Shown: positions 33,075 through 40,890, counted from the first letter of the stretch. The stretch: DNA of 47,453 nucleotides from HGM04593 sp045654885 (GCA_045654885.1 JAZOOF010000048.1:1-47453); one strand, 5' to 3'. Numbers and translations are program-made. Notes: generated by a model not told the origin, from the letters alone.

Positions 33075-34310
33075 GTGGCTATTTCAGTTCAGACAAAATC
33101 AGGTAATATCTACACTTATCTCAGAGACAGTAATGAGATTGTTGCGGGTTTGCAGAATGAAGCAATTTCTCCAATTCAATTTTGTGACATGGAGAGGATT
33201 GCCGCATTTACAAACCTTCATGTCTTTACGCTTGGCTTGACCACAAAGTGCAATCTCAGGTGTACCTATTGTTGTTATTCTGGTAGCTATAGGAATGTCC
33301 GTTCCCATGGTACAATGTCAATGAGCTCCAAGGATGTTGACAACGTCTTAGATTTTATCAATCTTTACGCAGTGCAAAAGCCTGTTGTCATAAGTTTTTA
33401 TGGCGGAGAGAGCCTGCTGGAAATAGAACGCATAAAAGAGTTCGTCGAAAAGGCTGTACAGCGCTGGAATGATGACGTAAGGTTTGAACTCTCAACGAAC
33501 GGCACTTTGTTGTCCGTTAAATGCATAGAGTATTTTGTAAAGCATAATTTTACAATTTTTGTCTCATTGGATGGCAGTGAAGGCATCCATAACAGACAGC
33601 GCATTTATCCTAACGGGAAAGGTAGCTTCCAGGTTATAAGGAAGTCTTTGGAATATATATACGAGAATTATTTTGAGTTCTTTGAACGTAATCTCCATAT
33701 CATGATGACACTGGCGGATGTGGCAGAACTGCCGCTTATTGCCAGCGAATGGAACGACGACAAACTCTTACGCACCAAGGTGCCAATACGTATCTCGCCT
33801 GTAGCACCAAACTATTCTATAGGTGTTAATAAGGAAAATCTTGAAGAATGCATGTCCCGTTATTTGCATATTCTGGACTTTTTCGAAGAGCATCCCGGGT
33901 ATGGCCTGTTAAGAGTGTTCTTCGAACGCTTCCTTGCCGAGTGGACCGACAGACCAGTCATATCTCTGAACGGTAGGGCCGATATACCTACATGCGTACC
34001 GGACAATTCCAAATTGTATATTGACACAGAAGGCAAAATTGGAATATGTGAGAAAATGCCTGATGTATATCGTGTGGGTACATTGTCTTCCGGAGTGGAT
34101 TTTGAACGTATTAATGATATTGCTGACAGAACCGCTAATATCATTAGGAGCCGCTGTGCAGAATGTCCTGTTGCCAGGCTATGTGATATCTGCCCCAATG
34201 TGATAGATTTGTCTGTTGATGAGATGGACATATATTGTCACAATCAAAAGATTATCCAGGAAGTTAAATTTAGAATATTCTGTGAAATGGCAGAGAGAGG
34301 ATTGCTATGA
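33075..34310 (+). CDS. Radical SAM/SPASM peptide maturase
   Basis: This 411-residue cytosolic enzyme has the [4Fe-4S] motif CNLRCTYC (Cys59, 63, 66) preceded by TLGLTTK and followed by FYGGESLL, which coordinates SAM. In the C-terminal half lie SPASM-type auxiliary cluster cysteines (DIPTCVPDN, KIGICEKM, RCAECPVARLCDICP, YCHNQ). Such enzymes catalyse radical crosslinks or epimerisations on peptides. It starts at GTG 33075, with no clear Shine-Dalgarno. It follows a short Cys-containing peptide and overlaps a GNAT gene by 4 bp (ATGA at 34307), the arrangement of a RiPP locus. The specific reaction is unknown. Confidence 0.85.
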   Translation: MAISVQTKSGNIYTYLRDSNEIVAGLQNEAISPIQFCDMERIAAFTNLHVFTLGLTTKCNLRCTYCCYSGSYRNVRSHGTMSMSSKDVDNVLDFINLYAVQKPVVISFYGGESLLEIERIKEFVEKAVQRWNDDVRFELSTNGTLLSVKCIEYFVKHNFTIFVSLDGSEGIHNRQRIYPNGKGSFQVIRKSLEYIYENYFEFFERNLHIMMTLADVAELPLIASEWNDDKLLRTKVPIRISPVAPNYSIGVNKENLEECMSRYLHILDFFEEHPGYGLLRVFFERFLAEWTDRPVISLNGRADIPTCVPDNSKLYIDTEGKIGICEKMPDVYRVGTLSSGVDFERINDIADRTANIIRSRCAECPVARLCDICPNVIDLSVDEMDIYCHNQKIIQEVKFRIFCEMAERGLL

Positions 34311-34723
34311 GTGACAGTATAACACTATCTCCATATACCTCAAGAGATAGGGCGTGGCTTGGTGAACTCTTGTTGGACAATGATGTCAGGAGGTTCTTGC
34401 CCCATCTGACAACCGATGTAGATAATTTTATAAATGATATGCTTATTGCAGAAGGCAAGGGACTTGGAAAGTTGTGGGTTGTCCGTTTGGCAGGAACTGG
34501 CATTGGGTTTATTGCAACCTATGACTTGACTTGTGAACCGTTTATCTTTTATGCGATGTTGCCTGAATACAGGAATAAAGGGTATATGCATAAAGCTGTT
34601 AGGCTAATAGACAAAGAATATTCTTCAAATCTCTCTACTGTGGTTGATGCAAATAATGTACGGTCATTAAAGCTTCTTGCAGGGACGACAATTAGCACTG
34701 TGTATGAAGATGGAGCTAAATAA
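34307..34723 (+). CDS. GNAT-family N-acetyltransferase
   Basis: This 138-residue protein overlaps the radical SAM gene by 4 bp. It has the GNAT pattern: N-terminal helix, a beta strand KLWVVRLAGTGIGFIATYD and the acetyl-CoA loop region LPEYRNKGYMHKAVRLI, although the Q/RxxGxG/A site is weak. GNAT enzymes acetylate amino groups, so it may acetylate the peptide N-terminus or a Lys after processing. Last gene of the GTPase-peptidase-maturase run. Confidence 0.72.
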   Translation: MSDSITLSPYTSRDRAWLGELLLDNDVRRFLPHLTTDVDNFINDMLIAEGKGLGKLWVVRLAGTGIGFIATYDLTCEPFIFYAMLPEYRNKGYMHKAVRLIDKEYSSNLSTVVDANNVRSLKLLAGTTISTVYEDGAK

Positions 34724-34782
34724 TACAGGAATATGCGTCCATGTGGAATTCAATACTATAAATAGTATCTGTGATTGATATG

Positions 34783-34820
34783 GCAGGAAGTGCGTTAACA
34801 TACGCACTTCCTGCATTTAT
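34783..34820 (+). terminator. Terminator-like perfect hairpin ending the GTPase/RiPP cluster
   Basis: Arms 34783-34795 and 34802-34814 are perfectly complementary (13 bp), with a 6-nt loop and ATTTAT after. It lies 60 bp after the GNAT stop, which supports a transcription unit running up to here. Confidence 0.75.
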
Positions 34821-34950
34821 GTACAGACCTGTCATGTAAAAGTGATGGCACATCATCTATTCTCTGTTGGTCTTTAATCTAATTTAAAGAAAATTTGCTT
34901 GTTTTTACATATCCAATGTAGGCGGATGGTGAAATATTAAATGTAAAATA

Positions 34951-34966
34951 ATGCAAACGTTTGCGT
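34951..34966. promoter_or_regulatory. LacI/PurR-like operator palindrome
   Basis: The perfect 12-bp palindrome GCAAACGTTTGC (34953-34964) with flanks ATGCAAACGTTTGCGT differs from the E. coli PurR box in one position. It lies 108 bp ahead of the small zinc-ribbon gene. LacI-family regulators exist in Bacteroidetes, but which protein binds is unknown. Confidence 0.45.
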
Positions 34967-35074
34967 GGCAGTGAAACTGAAGGTACCTTTATGCAAAGAA
35001 ATGGTAAATATAGTAATGCTGTGTGGTTTTAGCCACTTGCATAACTTAAGTATAATCCAGTTAAAGAATCTGCT

Positions 35075-35329
35075 ATGTTTGAGAACCTGAAGAATAAACT
35101 TTTAAAAGAGGTCTGTAATGTGGATGTGGATAGACCTACCGGGCGGTGTGGCGTTTGTGGACATAAAACATATATGGTTGAAGGGTCTATGTCTGAAGAT
35201 GTATGTGTATATTGCAAAATTATGCGTATTCTTCTCCCCTTGCGCCTTCCGGCAGAGGTGATTATGAGATTGTTCGGATGGGTCAATGAAAAGATAAACA
35301 GTAAGAATAAATTAAAAAAGAGACTCTAA
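35075..35329 (+). CDS. Small zinc-ribbon protein
   Basis: This 84-residue protein has Cys pairs CGVCG and CVYC about 22 residues apart, which could form one zinc site, followed by a helical, basic C-terminus (NEKINSKNKLKKRL). No family recognised. Downstream of its stop, another frame reads ICGACGTKF before a stop, which may be a relic of a related gene. Confidence 0.5.
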   Translation: MFENLKNKLLKEVCNVDVDRPTGRCGVCGHKTYMVEGSMSEDVCVYCKIMRILLPLRLPAEVIMRLFGWVNEKINSKNKLKKRL

Positions 35330-35445
35330 CCATTTGTGGTGCTTGTGGTACCAAGTTCTAAGGGCGTGCTCAATAATAGGTGCCAAGAAACAAAGAATAA
35401 ATATAATAGGAAAACAACGGATTGTATAACTTGAAATTTTGACGT

Positions 35446-35658
35446 ATGGGAATCGGAGTAATTTTTCATGGAGTGATGGCTGTTGCTAATCTTTGTACAG
35501 GCAACGTGGTGGGGGCGGTAACGGAAGTTGCAGCCGCAGCGAAGAGCTATGCTTTGGGCGAAGCCCTAGCACCTATCACTGAACCAATCAAGGAAATTGT
35601 AGGAGATGCTATTTCTGAAGCAGATTGGGGGGATATTGCAGACATCTCTCCATTCTGA
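35446..35658 (+). CDS. Small Ala/Gly-rich hydrophobic protein
   Basis: This 70-residue protein begins MGIGVIFHGVMAVANLCTGN, continues as VVGAVTEVAAAAKSYALGEA, and ends acidic (ISEADWGDIADISPF). The Ala/Gly-rich, weakly hydrophobic N-terminus and short length look like a small membrane-active or bacteriocin-like protein, without a leader. That is only a resemblance. Flanked by a terminator hairpin. Confidence 0.4.
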   Translation: MGIGVIFHGVMAVANLCTGNVVGAVTEVAAAAKSYALGEALAPITEPIKEIVGDAISEADWGDIADISPF

Positions 35659-35668
35659 TATTTAAAAT

Positions 35669-35708
35669 CCTGTATGGCAAAACCAACGTTTTGCTATACA
35701 GGTGCTTT
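35669..35708 (+). terminator. Hairpin terminator after the Ala/Gly-rich protein
   Basis: A 15-bp stem (35669-35683 with 35688-35702, one G-T pair) around a CAAC loop lies 10 bp after the stop, followed by TGCTTTCT. Confidence 0.65.
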
Positions 35709-35806
35709 CTTGGTATCGCGGCTGTAGCTGGTGGTGATGAAGAAACTGGAAAGTGCAGGATGTGAACTTAAAGCATATAAGTCATTGGCTTAACAATAAC
35801 ATTATT

Positions 35807-35974
35807 ATGAAAAGGATTAAGGAAATTCGTGGGTTGAAATGTCCTAACCACGATTACGTGAGAGACAATCATCATTTTATGTACGAGGAGGCTTACCCTG
35901 GTGCGCGACCTCTGTCAAGTACACGATGTGTCAGATGTGGCTACACAATGTCATTGCACAAACCTCAGAAGTAA
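35807..35974 (+). CDS. Small zinc-binding protein
   Basis: This 55-residue protein starts MKRIKEIRGLKCPNHDYVRD and contains Cys/His ligands: CPNH (Cys11, His14) and CVRC (Cys40, Cys43), consistent with one zinc site. I use ATG 35807 in place of a GTG at 35753. Unknown family; short zinc-binding proteins recur in this window. Confidence 0.4.
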   Translation: MKRIKEIRGLKCPNHDYVRDNHHFMYEEAYPGARPLSSTRCVRCGYTMSLHKPQK

Positions 35975-36091
35975 TAACCATATGACACTTTGCCATTATG
36001 ATTATCTCAACACCATTGGCTGGTTACTTGATTGTTCTCTTGTGCCAGGAAACCAAGAAAATGTACAACGAAAAGAAGAACAAGAAGTAGT

Positions 36092-36820
36092 ATGCGTAAA
36101 CTGGTCTTTTACACCGGAGCCGGCATGAGCCGCGAGAGTGGGTTGCCCACTTTTCGCGGCGAAGACGGTCTATGGGATGCGCTCGATGTTGAAGCGGTCG
36201 CTTGTCGCAACTCGTGGTACTGTGGCAGAAGAAGTGATTGCAATGAGCGCAGGCAGCGTATGCTTGATTTCTTCAACCCGATGCGACGGATGATTTTGGA
36301 GAGAGAACCGAATGACGGACATCGCATCATTGCCGGGATGGAAGATGAATTTGACGTAACAATTATAACGCAGAATGGTGATGACTTCCATGAGCGGGCC
36401 GGCTCAAGAAAAATCATCCATCTGCACGGTGAGGCATTGAAGAATGCATCAACGTTGCACCCTTACGAGTCATACGAGATTGACAAAAGCAATCCTGATA
36501 TTCACATTGGCGACAAGGCACCCGACGGCTCACAGATTCGTCCTTATGTGATATTCTTTAACGAGGATGTTGAACAAAGGTTATGGAAAGCATCGGTTGA
36601 GGCAACAAGGCATGCCGATGTTTTTGTTGTCGTTGGTTCTACGATGCTGGTCTATCCGGCAGCAGAACTCCTGAAGATGATACCGTCAAAGTGCGAGTTA
36701 TACATAATTGACCCTTCAGAGGTTACTTTACCCGAAGGGTGTACCGGTGAACATATCCATATCAAAAGCGGAGCAAGCTGTGGACTGGAGCAGTTGAAAG
36801 CAATGTTAAAACTTAAATAA
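36092..36820 (+). CDS. Sirtuin (Sir2/CobB-like) without zinc cysteines
   Basis: NAD+-dependent deacylase-like protein, 242 residues. The NAD motif is YTGAGMSRESGLPTFRG; TQNGDDFH (93-100, family TQNxDxLH) and HLHG (catalytic His112) follow. The two CxxC zinc pairs expected after HLHG are absent (EALKNASTLHPYESYEIDKS), so this is a zinc-less sirtuin, a class including NAD-hydrolysing or ADP-ribosylating members. I start at ATG 36092 and reject the low-quality basic extension before it. Activity on NAD+ or ADP-ribose fits the neighbouring DraG and NrtR genes; deacylation is unproven. Confidence 0.8.
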   Translation: MRKLVFYTGAGMSRESGLPTFRGEDGLWDALDVEAVACRNSWYCGRRSDCNERRQRMLDFFNPMRRMILEREPNDGHRIIAGMEDEFDVTIITQNGDDFHERAGSRKIIHLHGEALKNASTLHPYESYEIDKSNPDIHIGDKAPDGSQIRPYVIFFNEDVEQRLWKASVEATRHADVFVVVGSTMLVYPAAELLKMIPSKCELYIIDPSEVTLPEGCTGEHIHIKSGASCGLEQLKAMLKLK

Positions 36821-36821
36821 T

Positions 36822-37223
36822 ATGAATGCAGTAATTACATACAAAGAGATTTCAGACTTCATTGAGAAGGAGTATAAGATACGCCCCAAGTTTACCACCG
36901 TTGACGAAAAGACATTAGAGGTGAGTTATAAGCCCGGTGTTTTTATGCCTGCCATTGCCGTAAAGTTCCGCATTGAGGCGATGCGCAAGGACGTTGTTTG
37001 CATATCGTATGATTGCGGCACAGCATCCTCTCTGATGATTGCAGGTGCAGTCGCTTATCTGGAGGAGAAAATTCCAAGTGGCATTGAGGTGAACACAACA
37101 GACAAGCGCATAAATGTCTACCCTCTGCGTTTCAAACAGTTGGAGAAGGCGTTGGAGTATCTTGCATTGTCCAACATTGTGTTCGAGGAGAATTCGGTCA
37201 ATGTGGCACTTTTGTTGGTGTAG
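36822..37223 (+). CDS. Hypothetical protein downstream of sirtuin
   Basis: This 133-residue soluble protein begins 2 bp after the sirtuin stop. The sequence is mixed alpha/beta: KEISDFIEKEYKIRPKFTTV, a strand-rich VCISYDCGTASSLMIAG, and a C-terminal EKALEYLALSNIVFEENSVN. No signal peptide or membrane helix. Unrecognised. Tight spacing suggests it works with the sirtuin. Confidence 0.5.
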   Translation: MNAVITYKEISDFIEKEYKIRPKFTTVDEKTLEVSYKPGVFMPAIAVKFRIEAMRKDVVCISYDCGTASSLMIAGAVAYLEEKIPSGIEVNTTDKRINVYPLRFKQLEKALEYLALSNIVFEENSVNVALLLV

Positions 37224-37225
37224 AT

Positions 37226-37369
37226 ATGGCACCTGTACGAATCTCCAGGAGTGCCACACAAGCATTTGAGTGGCTGCGGAAGATGGGAAAAACAGTTGTG
37301 GCCTTAGATGAGCCGGCAGTTGGTCATATGAGGATTGGAATAATAGTTTTTGAGTATGATGACAAATGA
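37226..37369 (+). CDS. Small open frame between NAD genes
   Basis: A 47-residue frame (MAPVRISRSATQAFEWLRKM then GKTVVALDEPAVG) starts 2 bp after the previous stop and overlaps the next gene by 14 bp in another frame. Its placement suits a real short gene or the remnant of a longer one; I cannot tell which. Confidence 0.4.
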   Translation: MAPVRISRSATQAFEWLRKMGKTVVALDEPAVGHMRIGIIVFEYDDK

Positions 37370-37904
37370 CGATTTGAAATATAAACCTACGGGATATTCC
37401 TACCGCGTAGATGAAAATGTGTGGGCGGGAGAATATCCTGTTTGGGAGTGGGAGCAAGGTGCGAGAATTCATCAGCTCAAGTTGTTTACAGATTTTGGCA
37501 TAAACTATTTCCTTGACCTTACCGAGAACGGCGAGATGCCACCATATGCCCCGTTCTTGCCGGGCAACGTTTGTCGCAGCTCGTTTCCAATTCCCAACGG
37601 ATGCGTCCCGCATAGTGTCGGTTGGGTGGTCGATTTGTTCCGCATTATTGGCGAGACACTTGATAACAGGCCTGGAACAAAGTTGTATATCCATTGTCAA
37701 GGCGGTGTTGGCCGTACAGGAACAATGGTCGCCTGTTACTATATCTACTTCAAAGGCATGAGTGCCGATGAAGCGCTTGCTGAGATGCGGAAAGGCTTTG
37801 CCACACATGGCCGTTCCGCTTGGATGTCAGCACCGGAAAATCAGGCACAGGTGAATTTTATCTATGAGTTTGCCGCAACATACAGACAATGGAAAATGTC
37901 GTGA
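37356..37904 (+). CDS. Dual-specificity/protein-tyrosine-phosphatase-like protein
   Basis: Cysteine phosphatase of 182 residues. The catalytic loop HCQGGVGRTGT contains Cys114 and Arg120, the C-x5-R motif that binds phosphate. Upstream, DLTENGEMPPY (residues 54-64) may provide the general acid Asp. It resembles the central domain of the DraG-phosphatase-DraG fusion at 40891 (VWAGEYP/VYAGEYP and DLTExGE are shared), so both may act on the same kind of substrate, such as phosphorylated ADP-ribose. I start at ATG 37356; ATG 37359 is equally possible. Confidence 0.78.
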   Translation: MMTNDDLKYKPTGYSYRVDENVWAGEYPVWEWEQGARIHQLKLFTDFGINYFLDLTENGEMPPYAPFLPGNVCRSSFPIPNGCVPHSVGWVVDLFRIIGETLDNRPGTKLYIHCQGGVGRTGTMVACYYIYFKGMSADEALAEMRKGFATHGRSAWMSAPENQAQVNFIYEFAATYRQWKMS

Positions 37905-37944
37905 TGGAATTCTCTATACCGTAAATTATTGATTTGTTATAACT

Positions 37945-38622
37945 ATGGCAAATATTTGTTTTCCACATTACAGGAGAGGCGATTTTGACTCGTTACATGA
38001 GGCCTATTCCTATTTGAGAAAAGAGAACTGTTGGAGTAGGTACAATCTTTTCGACATTGTACGTTTTAATATCTGTTATAGAGACCATTTCCGCAAATAT
38101 GGCTTTCTGGCATTGATGGCAATGATTCTTGAGGATGAATGTCTGTTGACAAAAGAGAGGGAGGTTATTGACTGTCTATGTAAAAGTGCCAGTAATTGGC
38201 ATATTGCCAATTACGATATACAGTGTTACAATATAAAGGATAAAATTACTGTTTTAGGCCACACATTTGATGGGCTTGAAGATATCATTGCGCATCGCGA
38301 AGTTGTGGGAAAACAATATTATAGTGGATTTGAATGTTTTGTGCCAAGCAATATAGCTCCGTACGACGACATACACATAGGGGAGATATATGACAGTTAT
38401 CCAACTTTTGACAGCTACGATTCGGCCGATAACCGTACCTATCAGAACTTTATTTTCCGCAAGAAGGAGATTAGTGCGTTGGATATGAAATCGGCCTACG
38501 ATATCCCACACATATCTAATTTCTGCAAAGTACACGAAAATATTCCCGAGGAGATGCTGCCTATTCTCTATTACAGTGGAGACGGCAAATATATGTTGTT
38601 AGCGACAGCAAAGTCGTACTAG
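37945..38622 (+). CDS. Hypothetical protein of the NAD/phosphatase cluster
   Basis: This 225-residue soluble protein starts MANICFPHYRRGDFDSLHEA and includes DIVRFNICYRDHFRKYGFLA and IAPYDDIHIGEIYDSYPTF. The start is preceded by the ACTATG leader. I see no catalytic motif. It and the following gene have no recognised relatives here. Confidence 0.5.
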   Translation: MANICFPHYRRGDFDSLHEAYSYLRKENCWSRYNLFDIVRFNICYRDHFRKYGFLALMAMILEDECLLTKEREVIDCLCKSASNWHIANYDIQCYNIKDKITVLGHTFDGLEDIIAHREVVGKQYYSGFECFVPSNIAPYDDIHIGEIYDSYPTFDSYDSADNRTYQNFIFRKKEISALDMKSAYDIPHISNFCKVHENIPEEMLPILYYSGDGKYMLLATAKSY

Positions 38623-38634
38623 AATAATCATTGT

Positions 38635-39483
38635 ATGAATCGATTTTACTTCAAGAACAAGAATAATCCTCAAAAGAGATGTTTTGAGGTGTTTGGCATT
38701 GATATATTCACGGGCATCAGGTATTCTATTGCTTTGTGCGGTAGCAGAAACGCTGCACAAAAGGCCCTTGATGAGTATTTAGTGCGAATCCACCCCTATG
38801 ACTATTACATAGGTACTCCGCATCAATATGAGGGATTACTATTTATTGAGCAAACAACCATAGAACAATACCTTGCTCACAGGCATAAGGAACTTACGCA
38901 ACGAATGAGATTACGGTTGTCGTATCTTGAAGAACTGCAATTCATCAATCGTCATGCCGACGAGATTATGTCTAATATTATCTCTTGCAAAGACACGGTA
39001 GGCTTGTATGACTTTAGGATTGGCGATGAATCCGAACTCGATGAACTGGAAAGGCAGACTGTGCACTGCACAAACTATAGTGTAGCAAAACGAAGTACAG
39101 ACGAGACGCTTCGTACAATTGAGCTGGCCATAGAGTTGTTCTTTGCCCGGTCTAAAGAGCAGGAATATAGTTATGACAATGATATACCCGATGCCGATAC
39201 CTCAGTGCAAAATCAGATTGCAGTGGTTTTCAAGGGTGCAGATGATGAATTGAGGAAATTTGTTGAATCTCCACAATTTGCAGAAACTTGCATTGGTTTC
39301 TTCTGTCAAGCCATAAAGAACCATTACTATGGATTTGAGCGTGTAAACTACTTGTACGTAACGCCTGTTTATAAAGATTGTAGGCGTACAGACGATGAAT
39401 TCAGACACTGCTTTATGGGTTTCCTTACAGAGCACGGTCATTATGACTATATGCCGGGATATAAGAAAATATGGTATGATTAA
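38635..39483 (+). CDS. Hypothetical protein of the NAD/phosphatase cluster
   Basis: This 282-residue protein contains helical stretches (HKELTQRMRLRLSYLEELQF, IELAIELFFARSKEQE) between more polar sections, with an aromatic-rich start (MNRFYFKNKNNPQKRCFEVF). It starts 12 bp after the previous stop. Unrecognised. It ends just before the palindromic operator and promoter region at 39523. Confidence 0.5.
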   Translation: MNRFYFKNKNNPQKRCFEVFGIDIFTGIRYSIALCGSRNAAQKALDEYLVRIHPYDYYIGTPHQYEGLLFIEQTTIEQYLAHRHKELTQRMRLRLSYLEELQFINRHADEIMSNIISCKDTVGLYDFRIGDESELDELERQTVHCTNYSVAKRSTDETLRTIELAIELFFARSKEQEYSYDNDIPDADTSVQNQIAVVFKGADDELRKFVESPQFAETCIGFFCQAIKNHYYGFERVNYLYVTPVYKDCRRTDDEFRHCFMGFLTEHGHYDYMPGYKKIWYD

Positions 39484-39522
39484 CTTAGAAGTCTATTGAA
39501 ACTAATATAAAATGATAGTTTT

Positions 39523-39539
39523 TGCGTAAAAATAACGCA
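39523..39539. promoter_or_regulatory. Palindromic operator 1, NrtR-like (GT-N7-AC core)
   Basis: TGCGTAAAAATAACGCA has inverted arms TGCGT/ACGCA around a GT-N7-AC core (GT 39526-39527, AC 39535-39536). It lies upstream of the -33 element and 52 bp (about five helical turns) from operator 2. Confidence 0.65.
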
Positions 39540-39545
39540 CGAAAT

Positions 39546-39576
39546 TTTGTAGTTTGAAAAATAGTTAATATGTTTG
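39546..39576 (+). promoter_or_regulatory. Bacteroidetes-type promoter for the phosphatase/NrtR/DraG operon
   Basis: A -33 TTTG (39546-39549), a spacer of 19 bp and -7 TATGTTTG (39569-39576), a full match to the Bacteroidetes consensus. The -7 box overlaps operator 2 at 39575, and the expected transcription start lies just ahead of ATG 39598. Confidence 0.7.
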
Positions 39577-39591
39577 CGTATATTTTACGCA
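39575..39591. promoter_or_regulatory. Palindromic operator 2, NrtR-like, overlapping the -7 box
   Basis: TGCGTATATTTTACGCA is a perfect palindrome in its outer six bases (TGCGTA/TACGCA) with the same GT-N7-AC core. Binding here would block the promoter. It lies 6 bp before the phosphatase-like gene's ATG. Confidence 0.7.
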
Positions 39592-39597
39592 CGAGGT

Positions 39598-40182
39598 ATG
39601 GACGCAAGACTACTTTTGAATACGGGTATTGAAAATATAGATACTGTTTATGGCGGTGTAAGAGGTACAACTCTCTCATCTCGTCACAACTTGCGTCATT
39701 GGCAGACCGTAGTTCAAAGTGGTGTTAAGACAGTTGTCGAGCTACGCGATGTAGACCATTCGGATAGACTATGCAGTTTGTGCAAGCAAAACAGTATTCA
39801 ATACTTTGCCTTTCCTCTGGATAGTCATACTGTTCCCAACGAAGTGATTGCACCCAAGTTGCAGCAACTATTTGAAATTATAGACAGCGGGGATTTCTAC
39901 ATTGCTTGTGCAATGGGACTGCATCGTACAGATATGGCGTTGTCTATCTATTGGATGTTTCACGGAGCAGACCGAAACCTTCAACCTCCATATTTGAAAG
40001 GACATTTCCCTATGCCTGATTCAGGACGGAAAGGTGTCGATCCTGCCAAGATATTCCGTAGACTTAATAGCTTGTATGAATATCTGACTGAAAATAGACT
40101 GATTGATATTCCTGATAAGGCGACCTTTGCCCTGCGTAGAAAAGAGTTGATTGAATATTCAAAAACAAAAGCAAGTATATAG
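39598..40182 (+). CDS. Atypical dual-specificity-phosphatase-like protein
   Basis: This 194-residue protein has a C-x5-R loop, ACAMGLHRTD, with Cys104 and Arg110. The preceding residue is Ala where phosphatases have His, so catalysis may be weakened or the substrate altered. The general-acid Asp is not evident. I start at ATG 39598; the TTG at 39574 falls in the promoter/operator region. It is the first gene of the NrtR-DraG operon, 3 bp from the NrtR-type gene, which suggests an ADP-ribose-related role. Confidence 0.68.
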   Translation: MDARLLLNTGIENIDTVYGGVRGTTLSSRHNLRHWQTVVQSGVKTVVELRDVDHSDRLCSLCKQNSIQYFAFPLDSHTVPNEVIAPKLQQLFEIIDSGDFYIACAMGLHRTDMALSIYWMFHGADRNLQPPYLKGHFPMPDSGRKGVDPAKIFRRLNSLYEYLTENRLIDIPDKATFALRRKELIEYSKTKASI

Positions 40183-40185
40183 ACT

Positions 40186-40878
40186 ATGAGTGAACAGCAA
40201 TTTTGTTATAAATATCCTCACCCTTCGGTTACTGCCGATTGCGTGATTTTCGGCTTTGATGGTGTAAGCATCAAAATGTTACTTATTCAAAGAGGTATAG
40301 AGCCATTCAAAGGAAAATGGGCTTTCCCAGGTGGTTTTATGAAGATTGATGAGACAGCCGAAGAGTGTGCGAGACGTGAGTTGGAGGAGGAAACGGGTTT
40401 GAAAAACGCTGCTGTTGAACAGTTCTACACCTTCTCGGATGTAAACCGCGACCCACGTGAACGAGTGATAACCGTTGCACATTATGCCCTTGTAAAACTC
40501 TCTGAGGTTAAAGGTGGCGATGATGCAGCTTCGGCTCGTTGGTTTGCTATGGATGAGGTTCCTAGCCTCGCTTTCGACCACGACCGCATCTTGCGTATGG
40601 CGGTGAACCGTCTAAAGGAGCGCATCTGCTTTGAACCTATCGGTTTTGAGTTGTTGCCGGAGGTCTTTACTATGACCGAATTGCAGAATCTCTACGAAGC
40701 AATTTTGGAGGTAAAGTTTGACCGCCGCAACTTCTACAACAAAATGCTCAAACTCGGTATACTGTCTGAAGCAGAACCACGTCCTGCAAACGCCTCGCGT
40801 CGCACGCCAACGAAGTATCGCTTCAATGCCGGGAAGTATGCCGAACTGAAACAAAAAGGATTTAGATTGGAATTTTAA
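40186..40878 (+). CDS. NrtR-type Nudix transcriptional regulator
   Basis: This 230-residue protein has an N-terminal Nudix domain and a C-terminal winged helix (about 150-230), the NrtR layout of regulators that sense ADP-ribose products to control NAD metabolism genes. The Nudix box is complete: Gly50, Glu56, then RELEEETGL (64-72), so unlike many NrtR proteins the catalytic residues are intact and it may also hydrolyse substrate. It lies in the operon with DraG- and phosphatase-type genes and downstream of two GT-N7-AC palindromes. The ligand is inferred; Bacteroides also uses a relative (AraR) for arabinose. Confidence 0.82.
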   Translation: MSEQQFCYKYPHPSVTADCVIFGFDGVSIKMLLIQRGIEPFKGKWAFPGGFMKIDETAEECARRELEEETGLKNAAVEQFYTFSDVNRDPRERVITVAHYALVKLSEVKGGDDAASARWFAMDEVPSLAFDHDRILRMAVNRLKERICFEPIGFELLPEVFTMTELQNLYEAILEVKFDRRNFYNKMLKLGILSEAEPRPANASRRTPTKYRFNAGKYAELKQKGFRLEF

Positions 40879-40890
40879 AAGGAAAAAAGT

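Larger units (their letters stand above)
34724..35074 (+). other. 351-bp gene-free region after the GNAT gene
   Basis: This stretch holds a terminator hairpin (34783-34814), a short palindrome ATACTA/TAGTAT (34754-34769) and a PurR/LacI-like operator palindrome (34951-34966). I see no credible coding sequence. Confidence 0.6.

Noticed and set aside
35338..35440. Zinc-ribbon-like ICGACGTKF in another frame after the 84-residue protein
   Set aside because: Only a short terminal piece with no start; possible relic, not a supported gene.
35998..36090. A 30-residue plus-strand frame before the sirtuin
   Set aside because: Hydrophobic start followed by a Lys-rich end, but too short and in poor context; nothing links it to its neighbours.
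36032..36091. A 20-residue N-terminal extension on the sirtuin
   Set aside because: The upstream part is basic low-complexity and the sirtuin fold starts at ATG 36092 (MRKLVFYTGAG).
39574..39597. TTG start for the phosphatase-like gene
   Set aside because: It lies inside the -7 promoter and operator 2, so it cannot be in the transcript; ATG 39598 is used.
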